Origin: JBBIPA01 sp037443085
GTDB taxonomy: Bacteria; Chloroflexota; Dehalococcoidia; GIF9; UBA5629
DNA: 63,129 nucleotides
Direction: 5' to 3'
NCBI GenBank assembly: GCA_037443085.1
Contig: JBBIPA010000007.1
Coordinates: forward strand, 1 to 63,129
In this document: piece after piece, positions 48,991-56,997 of the stretch
Position numbering within the stretch: position 1 is the first letter of the stretch
Layout: each line of letters begins with the position of its first letter
Made by a program: the position numbers and the translations under genes
The notes under the pieces: generated by a model
Database searches by the model: none
What the model was told of the DNA's origin: nothing
What the model saw: the letters and a program-made list of their open reading frames with translations, nothing else

Positions 48991-50270
48991 TGCCTCACCA
49001 CCGAGATGATTCCCCTGAGATTGACGAGGGCATCAGCTACACTGGCTACCAGGATGCCCTCAACTTGGTTTATGCCAATGTTCATCCCATAGCCAGCGAG
49101 GAATTGCCTCTCCATGCCTGCGCTGGCCGTATCGTGGCTGAAGACCTGATAGCAATTATTGACAATCCCTCCACTGACGTCTCCCTCAAGGACGGTTTTG
49201 CCGTTCGCTCTGCTGATGTTGACGCAGCTTCTCTGCAGCGTCCAGCGCGCCTGCCCGTAATCGGCTCTGTGTTTGCCGGGGGCAAATTTCGCGGCAAGGT
49301 TACTCCGCGCACGGCAGTCAAGATATGCTCTGGCTCACCGATACCGGCGGGTGCCGATGCCGTGGTCTCCGATGAGTTCTGCCAGGAAACGGCATCTGAG
49401 GTGCTGGTGCACGCCCATGCCGAGCCGGGCAGGAATATCCTCCGTGCCGGTGAGGATGTGGCGGCAGGCTCGATAATTGTCCAGCAGGGCAGAACGTTAT
49501 TGCCGGGTTATCTGGGGTTGGCAGCGGCTGGGGGCCTGAGCCGGGCCAGGGTTTACCGCAAACCGAGGATAGCAGTCATCGCCATCGGCGATGAGGTGGT
49601 GGCTCCGGGCAAAAAGCTCCGCCCGGGCCAGCTCTATGCCAGTAACCTGGTCACTACCTGCGCCTGGCTGGCTGCTTTCGGCACTACGTATGACACTGCG
49701 GTGATTCCCGATGATAAAGCTGCCATTCAGACTGCGCTGCTCAAGCATGTGTCCAGCGCCGATGCTGTCATCACCAGTGGTGGTGCCTGGGGCAGCGAGC
49801 GCGACCTGGTGGTGGGTGTATTGGATGAGCTGGGCTGGAACAAATTTTTCCACCATGTCCGCATGGGGCCGGGCAAAGGTATCTCCTTCGGCTTGTTGCA
49901 GGGCAAGCCGGTGTTCTGTCTTCCCGGTGGTCCTGCCAGTAATGAAAAGGCATTCCTCCAGTTCGCCCTGGCTGGTGTGGTGCGGCTGGGCGGGCAGATG
50001 AAGCATCCCCTCCCCACCTTCACCGCCAGGCTCACCCATAATATCAAAGGGCGTCACCTCAACTGGACTGAGTTCAAAGATGCCTATCTTTCTCAAAACG
50101 CTGACGGCAGCTACCTGGTAACTCCTTACCGCAACCTCAGCCGCCTACAGTCCATTGCCAAAGCCACCTGCCTCATCTGCATCCCTGAAGGCAGGGATTC
50201 TCTCAGTGCCGGCGAGATGGTCACCGTGCAGCTCCTCGCCCCAACGCTGGAATGCGAACCACATAGGTAG
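48990..50270 (+). CDS. moeA: Molybdopterin molybdenumtransferase MoeA family
   Basis: A 426-residue protein that inserts Mo (or W) into molybdopterin-AMP. Signatures include PSTDVSLKDGFAVRSADV, GSPIPAGADAVV, IAVIAIGDEVV and ITSGGAWGSERDL. It ends the mobB-oxidoreductase-ferredoxin operon and may be specific for one of the local enzymes or for tungsten. Confidence 0.93.
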   Translation: MPHHRDDSPEIDEGISYTGYQDALNLVYANVHPIASEELPLHACAGRIVAEDLIAIIDNPSTDVSLKDGFAVRSADVDAASLQRPARLPVIGSVFAGGKFRGKVTPRTAVKICSGSPIPAGADAVVSDEFCQETASEVLVHAHAEPGRNILRAGEDVAAGSIIVQQGRTLLPGYLGLAAAGGLSRARVYRKPRIAVIAIGDEVVAPGKKLRPGQLYASNLVTTCAWLAAFGTTYDTAVIPDDKAAIQTALLKHVSSADAVITSGGAWGSERDLVVGVLDELGWNKFFHHVRMGPGKGISFGLLQGKPVFCLPGGPASNEKAFLQFALAGVVRLGGQMKHPLPTFTARLTHNIKGRHLNWTEFKDAYLSQNADGSYLVTPYRNLSRLQSIAKATCLICIPEGRDSLSAGEMVTVQLLAPTLECEPHR

Positions 50271-50291
50271 GGGCGATTCATGAGTCGCCCC
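50270..50291. repeat. Dispersed palindrome downstream of moeA
   Basis: GGGGCGATTCA pairs with TGAGTCGCCCC with one G-U type mismatch. It is the third copy of the GGGGCGATTCA family and sits at the moeA stop codon, where it may act as a terminator. Confidence 0.6.
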
Positions 50292-50393
50292 GCCATTACC
50301 TCTCAATCCCGCTTCCCTTGAAGCGGCGTCCCCCATGAAAATGATAAAATAATAGCCTTATATAGCTGCTGTTTTTCATGGGAAGACTTTGCT

Positions 50394-51749
50394 GTGAAAA
50401 TCGTGTCAAGGCCTGAAGAGGCGATAAATAGTACCATTATTCCCCCGGGAAGCATCATCTATTGTGGCGGCAATGCCGCCACCCCGCAGATATTGCTGAA
50501 ACAAATGGCTGCAGACATGAACATCAGGGATGTGGACCTGGTCGGCGTGTTTCTCCTCGGCGATATTGCCTCGCTGTTCACGCCGGAGTGCTGCGAACGG
50601 ATTACTCACCGGGTCATTTTTAACAGTACTCACTCAAGGGCAGCGGTAAACAGCGAACGGGCGATGTACCAGATAATGCATTTATCCGATATTCCCTGGC
50701 AGTTGAAACGGTATATCAAGCCCACCGTGGTACTGTTATCCGTAAGCGGACCCGATAACGGCGGCAATTACAGCATGGGCACCACTGTCGATGCTTTACT
50801 CGATGCCATACAGTTCGTCAAAGCGCATGGCGGCGTGGTTATTGCTGAAAGAAATGACCGGATGCCGTTTGTGCTGGGGACCACCATTACTGCTGATGTT
50901 ATCGATTATCTGGTAGATACTGATTGTCCCTTACCAGTGAATCCTTCTCATATGCCGGATGAACGCGCCAGGAGAATCGGGCGGCTGATTGCCCATCTTT
51001 ATATCAATGATGGCTGTACGTTGCAATATGGCATTGGCGAAGTACCGGAAGCTGTTACTGAAGCCGCCCTGGAAAAAGGCGTGAAAGACCTGGGTATCCG
51101 TACCGAGCTATTCGCTACCGCCATGAGGAAACTGGTGGACGCAGGTGCGGTGACCAACAGGTATTCTAACAGGGCATTTTCCATATCCACCTTTTTCCTG
51201 GCGGGCAGCGAGGAAGAATACCGCTGGTACCATTACAATAGCTCAGTGCAGAGCCGACCCTGCGATATCACTAACGGCATTCTGAACATCGCCCGTGAGC
51301 CCAATATGATAGCTATCAACAGCGCTATCGGCGTAGACCTCCACGGGAATATCTGGGCAGATTCATTAAATGCCACCGAGATATACAGCGGTATTGGAGG
51401 GCAGTCTGATTTCCTGCGGGGCGCTCATCTCTCCCGGAATGGGGTTCCCATAATCGGCCTTAAGGCAACCACGTCAAAAGGCGAGTCGAAAATACTGCGA
51501 CGGTCTCCCGGTGGTGTTTCTGCCAGTGCTATAGCTGCCGACCCTGTGGTGATTGTTACTGAAAACGGCGTTTTTGACCCCCGGGGACTAAGCCTGGGGG
51601 AACACGTCGTCGGTATCGCTCATCTGGCAGCTCCTGAGCACAGGGAAGAATTGCTGAAATACATATTCGATAGCAAGAGATTTCACAAGCCGAGAGAGGC
51701 GCTGCAGACAGGTAAACCTAAAGGGTTTTTTGCCTATGAAGATTTATGA
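50394..51749 (+). CDS. Acetyl-CoA hydrolase/transferase family (4-hydroxybutyrate CoA-transferase-like)
   Basis: A 451-residue family I-type CoA-transferase. The C-terminal half carries INSAIGVDLHGN, SLNATEIYSGIGGQSDFLRGA (read in two parts, with the likely catalytic Glu in ATEIYSG) and the SPGGVSASAIA region. It would transfer CoA to an organic acid and fits as the activating step for a TRAP-imported acid. The start is GTG at 50394 with GGAAG upstream. The N-terminal half is more divergent. Confidence 0.85.
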   Translation: MKIVSRPEEAINSTIIPPGSIIYCGGNAATPQILLKQMAADMNIRDVDLVGVFLLGDIASLFTPECCERITHRVIFNSTHSRAAVNSERAMYQIMHLSDIPWQLKRYIKPTVVLLSVSGPDNGGNYSMGTTVDALLDAIQFVKAHGGVVIAERNDRMPFVLGTTITADVIDYLVDTDCPLPVNPSHMPDERARRIGRLIAHLYINDGCTLQYGIGEVPEAVTEAALEKGVKDLGIRTELFATAMRKLVDAGAVTNRYSNRAFSISTFFLAGSEEEYRWYHYNSSVQSRPCDITNGILNIAREPNMIAINSAIGVDLHGNIWADSLNATEIYSGIGGQSDFLRGAHLSRNGVPIIGLKATTSKGESKILRRSPGGVSASAIAADPVVIVTENGVFDPRGLSLGEHVVGIAHLAAPEHREELLKYIFDSKRFHKPREALQTGKPKGFFAYEDL

Positions 51750-52084
51750 TGGCCCTTTGGCTTCACAAGCTCGCAATACAAATCATGCTATTGACTGTTA
51801 GGAAAACTATGAACAAGCCTTTTTCTACATCATCTGCATCACCCAAGGGTTAATTTGACTAAGAAAAAGTGATTTTACAAGGCTTGTTCAGTCATTTCAA
51901 AGCATTTAATTCCTCCCAGGGTATTACCTTATCCATTTCTGCAAGAAATTTCTCGCGTCGGGTCTTCTTTTTCTTGTTTTCATAAGCCAGATGGCAAATG
52001 TTGCGGTTATCATTCTTGAAACACCCCTTCTCTAGATTCTTGTTTCAATTATATCTCATGAGAAGGTACTTGTTCAGAGATTCC
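51750..52084. other. AT-rich intergenic region with a transposase remnant
   Basis: The region holds an IS5-type transposase fragment (51892-52044, minus strand) and an inverted repeat GAACAAGCCT (51811-51820)/AGGCTTGTTC (51880-51889) that may be insertion-element debris. No intact gene is present. Confidence 0.6.
51892..52044 (-). pseudogene. IS5-family transposase remnant
   Basis: A 48-codon open fragment on the minus strand contains NRNICHLAYENKKKK and TRREKFLAEMDKVIPWEEL, the characteristic N-terminal region of IS5-group transposases. It stops after NALK instead of continuing into the catalytic domain, and an in-frame stop precedes it. Only this N-terminal scrap remains, so it is a decayed insertion. 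Confidence 0.75.
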
Positions 52085-53887
52085 CTAACTTGGAATTTTA
52101 GGTAATAAAATATGCGAATCGTATTTCCCACCGGTATGCACGATATGTTTTCCTCTGTTATATACCTTATCTGGTGGTATACTTGGCATCATAGTACGCA
52201 TGCTGAGCATATTGTAACCAGTAATAATCACACGAAGATATTCACCAGCATGATAAAGTGTGCTGGTCGGTGGGAATGCTATTTCAATCGGGACTATTTG
52301 CCCCGGACTTAGCGGTTTCTCAGCCTTATATGTATAATAGGGTTCTGCTTCTGTAGATTTTTCGGCATAAAGTTGTCTGCGCGATACTCGCAGTTTGCTG
52401 TTTGGACCTGAATAGAAGAATATGTCGAACTTCTTATTGTTTAGGGCATACATAAATTTGACCATCATATTCATAACTGGATTGAGTATTTTAACCCATT
52501 GATGACCTACTCGCTTACCGTTTTTATTTAGTTTCTGTATATAAACATATATGTCCATATCATTTGCGTCTTTACTTTCAACCCACAATTTGAGTTTAAT
52601 ATAGCCACTTAACTCTGTAGCCTCATTAAACCTGTAAGTGAATGTGACCTGACCCTTGCCATCATCAGCCTGGTAACTGATTTCTGACTCATGGCCTACA
52701 GGGTTTTCCACTATTTTAGTCGTAGAAGCATCAAGATGAAACTTCTCATAAACCGTTCGCTTTAGAGGGAATTCGTTCTCAATATGTCCCACGACATCAG
52801 TCCCGCCAGGGTCAAGGATTGACATGCGTACCTTTGGGGTATTGGGCCAACCGTTACCTATGCCCTTTAGATAATAGTCAAAGAAATGCCTCAAGTCCTC
52901 GGTATTTTCCGGCGTATAATAATCATACCATTCATGCGTATTATGGACGCGCAGCCATTTATCTTTGGACGATATCTTTCTAAAGCCTTCGAATGTCCCG
53001 ATAGTATGCAGTGGATTAGTATAGCTGGCAACTATATATGCAGGGACATTAATCTTTTCAAGCCCGGCAATCTTGTCTTCCCAGAAGGCATTCATGAGGG
53101 GATATTTGGTAAGCATAGCTGGCACATCCTCAACCCGATTGTTGCCATATAAATGCGTCAGGATTGTCTCATTAAAACCAGGATCAGGTATCCCACCTCT
53201 ACAAACATCCTGACGATAAAGATCGGTTACACCTTCCCAGGGAGCAATAGCTGTAAGGTGAGGCGGGTTTAGCGAAGCGATGAACCATTGTGCAATGGCT
53301 AACCACGAGTTTCCACTCATGCCAATTTTCCCGGTACACCAGCTCTGCGTTGCCAGCCACTCAATAAAATCATAGCCATCCTGGGCATCCTGACTACCCC
53401 AGAAATAGATATCGCCCTCTGAATTAAAAGCGCCTCTCGAATCTACATTAACAATGGCATATCCGTGGTTACACCAGTAAGCAGGGTCAGGACCTTCAAA
53501 TGTCTCAAGGCTAGAGAGGATGTTTTTGGGAATTCCCATACGTCCCGGGAAACGGTCTAACGACAAGTAACCACATCCTTTACCATAAGGAGCCCACGTG
53601 ATAACTGCTGGCACTTTCTCATCTCCAGCAGGTCGAAAGATATTGCAATATAACGTAACGCCATCACGCATTTTAACAGCCACATCGCGCTCAAAGATAA
53701 TATCACATGGAAGAGGTAATGCTCCCTTGTCATGTATAGAGCCTTTTGAAAGCAACCTTTGTTCCTGTTTAAAACCGGGGTAACGAGCTTCGGGGTCCGA
53801 GATTGGAGCAGCTTTACGGAAAAGTACTTCTATTTCCTCTTCCTGAAATTTCTTAATTTCTTTTGAGACTTGCCGCTCGTTAGTCAT
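52085..53887 (-). CDS. CocE/NonD family hydrolase (X-Pro dipeptidyl-peptidase-like)
   Basis: A 600-residue alpha/beta hydrolase. An N-terminal catalytic domain has the nucleophile elbow GMSGNSW, with MRDGVTLYCNIFRP at its start, and a C-terminal jelly-roll domain (about 380-590) completes the family architecture. Members are esterases (cocaine esterase), acylases or peptidases. GGGGGTG precedes the ATG. The gene is noticeably more AT-rich than its surroundings and sits beside an IS remnant, which suggests acquisition by transfer. No signal peptide is seen. Confidence 0.9.
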   Translation of the reverse strand: MTNERQVSKEIKKFQEEEIEVLFRKAAPISDPEARYPGFKQEQRLLSKGSIHDKGALPLPCDIIFERDVAVKMRDGVTLYCNIFRPAGDEKVPAVITWAPYGKGCGYLSLDRFPGRMGIPKNILSSLETFEGPDPAYWCNHGYAIVNVDSRGAFNSEGDIYFWGSQDAQDGYDFIEWLATQSWCTGKIGMSGNSWLAIAQWFIASLNPPHLTAIAPWEGVTDLYRQDVCRGGIPDPGFNETILTHLYGNNRVEDVPAMLTKYPLMNAFWEDKIAGLEKINVPAYIVASYTNPLHTIGTFEGFRKISSKDKWLRVHNTHEWYDYYTPENTEDLRHFFDYYLKGIGNGWPNTPKVRMSILDPGGTDVVGHIENEFPLKRTVYEKFHLDASTTKIVENPVGHESEISYQADDGKGQVTFTYRFNEATELSGYIKLKLWVESKDANDMDIYVYIQKLNKNGKRVGHQWVKILNPVMNMMVKFMYALNNKKFDIFFYSGPNSKLRVSRRQLYAEKSTEAEPYYTYKAEKPLSPGQIVPIEIAFPPTSTLYHAGEYLRVIITGYNMLSMRTMMPSIPPDKVYNRGKHIVHTGGKYDSHILLPKIPS

Positions 53888-54207
53888 AGTTTCACCCCCT
53901 GCTTTTCACCCTATTTAATCACAGGAAAATTCTGAAATCAATACATATTACTTCATATTACCCGCTGTGCCAGTACAGCATTAGAAAGTAAACTAAGGAG
54001 TCTGTGTGTATTCATATTATATTGAAATTTCGAGGAATGAGGAAATTAATTAAACAAGTACTCATCTTGTTGACCTTGAAGAAATGAGATGAGTGGAGCA
54101 CGGCAGTTGCGCCTGTTGCCCGACCGCGCTGGTTGACGGCAAACAGAAACACGAGTAGACATCTTGATTGTCCTTTTGTGATAAGTTATAAAATCTTCTC
54201 TATGGTA

Positions 54208-54236
54208 TTGACAAATAGAAAAAGCTGTGTTATTAT
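54208..54236 (+). promoter_or_regulatory. Strong sigma70-type promoter of the PPDK-like/glutamate synthase operon
   Basis: TTGACA (54208-54213), a 17-nt spacer and TATTAT (54231-54236) give a near-consensus promoter about 58 nt before the ATG. Confidence 0.75.
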
Positions 54237-54241
54237 ACGGT

Positions 54242-54270
54242 ATATGGTTGCCGTCTACCGTGTACCATAT
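54242..54270. promoter_or_regulatory. Inverted repeat at the transcription start, candidate NrpR operator
   Basis: ATATGGT (54242-54248) and ACCATAT (54264-54270) are reverse complements 15 nt apart. The included ATGGTTGCC also occurs just downstream of the nrpR -10 box (58793-58801). Position over the start site suits a repressor; NrpR is the candidate by context only. Confidence 0.4.
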
Positions 54271-54294
54271 GTTACATAGTTGGGGGACGTAGAG

Positions 54295-56997
54295 ATGGAC
54301 ACTCAAGGCGTAATTGCCGAAACAATACATAGTGGGATAGCCCCGCTTGATGAACTTCTACAAGGGCTACGCCTGGGGGACAACGTGGTCTGGCAGGTTG
54401 ACCGTCTTGAGGACTATCCACACCTAGCACAAGCCTTTGCTGAACAAGCGATTAGTGACGGTTTTGATTGCGTTTACTTAAGCTTCGCTGCCCACACCGC
54501 GATCCTTAAGCCGCGACCCGAGTTAACTATTATAAGAATTGACCCTAGTCCCGGGTTCGACTATTTCGCCGGTGAGGTGCATCGAATTGTTGGGGAACGT
54601 GGAAGAAGGGTCTGCTATATCTTTGACAATCTTTCCGATTTAGTGGATGAGTGGGCTACCGATGAACTGCTGGCTAACTTCTTTCAGGTAACCTGTCCGT
54701 ACCTTTTTCAAGTTGATGCCGTGGCATACTTTGCTCTCAGGCGTGGGCAGCATGGGCACAGCGCCATAGCCCGCGTACGTGATACTACTCAGGTACTAAT
54801 AGATATTTACCATGTCGGTGGTAATACTTACGTCCAACCGTTAAAAGTATCGGATCGTTACTCCCAACAAATGTTTCTACCTCATCTAATCACTGCTGAT
54901 GGTTGGAAGCCTATTTCTCGTAGTGGTGATGCTGCCAAGATACTGACAACCGCCATCAAAAGACCGCTTAATGTTAGCTCTGAGTCTATCGCCCCTTGGG
55001 ATACTGTCTATCGTAAGCTGCTACAAAACCGGGAATTATACGATGATTTGCCGAAGATAACTGATGAAACTCTGATGCTGAAGGAAGCACTATCGCAAAT
55101 GATGATTGGTAATCATAAGAAGTTGATCCAACTATCTGAACGTCACCTAGCCCTAGGTGAACTGCTGAAAGTCCGAGACCGCCTCATTGGTTCAGGACGA
55201 ATCGGAGGTAAAGCAGCCGGTATGTTGCTGGCAAGGAGTGTTCTGCTTTCAGACAAAGGTCAGACTGACTTTTCACAGGTGTTGGAAGAGCATGACTCTT
55301 TCTATATAGGCTCGGACGTGTTCTTCACCTTCCTGGTGAACAATGATCTCTTCCAGCTTAGACTAGAACTAACAAAAACGGGTAGGCTCTCACGGGATGA
55401 GTTCGCCAAATTGGAACAAAGGTTTCTTGAAGGCAATTTCCCGGAAGAGATAATGGAACAGTTCCGTGGTATGATTGATTACTACGGGCAGGCACCCATA
55501 ATAGTTCGCTCATCGAGTCTTCTTGAGGATGGCTTCACAGATGCCTTTGCCGGGAAGTATCGGAGTGAGTTCTGCGCTAATCAGGGAAGCCCTGAGAAAC
55601 GTTTAGATGCCTTCTTAAAAGCAATCAAACTGGTCTATGCAAGTGCCTTAAACCCTGATGCCCTTGCCTATCGTCACAGGCGGGGTCTCGGCGAAGGCGA
55701 CGAGCAGATGGCAGTCCTCGTACAACGGGTCTCCGGTATGCCTTACAAGCAATACTTCTTCCCAAGCCTAGCCGGGGTGGCTTTTTCCCGCAATCTGTAT
55801 GCCTGGACCAATCGTATTGATCCCAAGAAGGGCATGATAAGGCTGGTGTTCGGCCTGGGAACTCGTGCTGTTAACCGCGTAAGTGGTGATTATCCCCGAA
55901 TGATCGCTGTCAGCCATCCCAAAATCAGGCCAGAAACCGGTATGGAAGTAGCCAAGTATTCCCAGCGGATGGTAGACGTTCTCAATCTTGAAGAAAACAT
56001 TTTTGTGACTAAACCCTTCATCGAAGTCATCAAGGGAAACAACTACCCCGTTCTAAACTTGCTGACATCTGAGATAGCCGATGGTTACCTGCGTGACTGG
56101 TTTGTGACCTCACCTGGCAGTTCGGGCAAGAATCTGGCCTTAACCTTCAACAATCTGATAAACCAGACCCAGTTGGTCAACATTATCGGGGAGATATTGG
56201 GTAGGCTGGAGGAAGCCTGGGGCCAGCCGGTAGACATTGAATTTACAGCCTATGTCGATAGTGAGAATAATGTGAGGGTAAACTTGCTGCAATGCCGCTC
56301 ATTACGCGTGCCCACGCTGGCTGGCGCAAGAGTCAGCATACCCGAAAAACTGCCTAAAAAACAGGTGCTTTTCCGATCGAGTCGGGCGATAAATGCCGGA
56401 TTGGTCAGCGATATCAGCTACATCATCTACATTGACCCGAAGAAATATGCCGAAGTGGCAACAATAGTTGTCAAGAAGACTTTAGGGCGAGTGATTGGCA
56501 AGTTAAACAATCACTTGCGTCAGGAAGGGCGCAAAGTCATGATGATGGGGCCAGGCCGCTGGGGTAGTAATAATATCGAGCTTGGTGTGAATGTAGGCTA
56601 TGCTGACATTGACGGCACGGCAGTCCTGGTAGAGGTTGCACGTGAACAGGCTGGGCATACCCCGGAAGTTTCCTACGGAACACATTTTTTCCAGGATTTA
56701 GTCGAGTCTGACATACTCTACCTCCCTGTTTATCCCGATGAAGACGCCTCCGATTTTAACACCGAATTCTTTTCCCAGTCACCTAACGTATTACGAACCT
56801 TGCTGCCAGAACTGAGCGATTATCAGGAGATTGTACATGTGATTGACGTACCGTTGGCAACAGATGGTGCTTCAGCGAAAGTCGTCGCTGACCCGCAGAC
56901 TCGCCTTGCTGTCTGCTTTTTAGATAATAGTAGAGTATCGAGTACTAATAAAGAATTGGGAGGAAAGGAAAATGAATCTGCAAAGACCAAACTCTGA
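54295..56997 (+). CDS. KaiC-like degenerate ATPase fused to PPDK/PEP-synthase ATP-grasp domain
   Basis: A 900-residue protein. Residues about 1-200 look like a KaiC/RadA-type RecA fold (SGIAPLDELLQGLRLGDNVVW, CYIFDNLSDL), but the Walker A P-loop is absent. Residues about 290-690 form a pyruvate phosphate dikinase N-terminal ATP-grasp domain (GRIGGKAAGM, IIVRSSSLLEDGFTDAFAGKY). The C-terminal 180 residues (MMMGPGRWGSNNIELG, YGTHFFQDL) are a distinct domain. The phosphohistidine motif of true PEP synthases is missing. The ATG at 54295 is preceded by GGGGGA. It overlaps the glutamate synthase gene, so a role in nitrogen/carbon metabolism is inferred; the reaction is unknown. Confidence 0.82.
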   Translation: MDTQGVIAETIHSGIAPLDELLQGLRLGDNVVWQVDRLEDYPHLAQAFAEQAISDGFDCVYLSFAAHTAILKPRPELTIIRIDPSPGFDYFAGEVHRIVGERGRRVCYIFDNLSDLVDEWATDELLANFFQVTCPYLFQVDAVAYFALRRGQHGHSAIARVRDTTQVLIDIYHVGGNTYVQPLKVSDRYSQQMFLPHLITADGWKPISRSGDAAKILTTAIKRPLNVSSESIAPWDTVYRKLLQNRELYDDLPKITDETLMLKEALSQMMIGNHKKLIQLSERHLALGELLKVRDRLIGSGRIGGKAAGMLLARSVLLSDKGQTDFSQVLEEHDSFYIGSDVFFTFLVNNDLFQLRLELTKTGRLSRDEFAKLEQRFLEGNFPEEIMEQFRGMIDYYGQAPIIVRSSSLLEDGFTDAFAGKYRSEFCANQGSPEKRLDAFLKAIKLVYASALNPDALAYRHRRGLGEGDEQMAVLVQRVSGMPYKQYFFPSLAGVAFSRNLYAWTNRIDPKKGMIRLVFGLGTRAVNRVSGDYPRMIAVSHPKIRPETGMEVAKYSQRMVDVLNLEENIFVTKPFIEVIKGNNYPVLNLLTSEIADGYLRDWFVTSPGSSGKNLALTFNNLINQTQLVNIIGEILGRLEEAWGQPVDIEFTAYVDSENNVRVNLLQCRSLRVPTLAGARVSIPEKLPKKQVLFRSSRAINAGLVSDISYIIYIDPKKYAEVATIVVKKTLGRVIGKLNNHLRQEGRKVMMMGPGRWGSNNIELGVNVGYADIDGTAVLVEVAREQAGHTPEVSYGTHFFQDLVESDILYLPVYPDEDASDFNTEFFSQSPNVLRTLLPELSDYQEIVHVIDVPLATDGASAKVVADPQTRLAVCFLDNSRVSSTNKELGGKENESAKTKL

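Larger units (their letters stand above)
53888..54294. other. Divergent promoter region between the CocE gene and the nitrogen locus
   Basis: This 407-base gap is AT-rich and has no convincing gene. Its right end holds a strong promoter (54208-54236) and an inverted repeat (54242-54270). A minus-strand open frame at 54046-54330 lacks coding character. Confidence 0.6.

Noticed and set aside
54046..54330. 94-residue open frame on the minus strand upstream of the PPDK-like gene
   Set aside because: It has no ribosome-binding site, no coding-like composition, and overlaps the promoter and start of the plus-strand gene.
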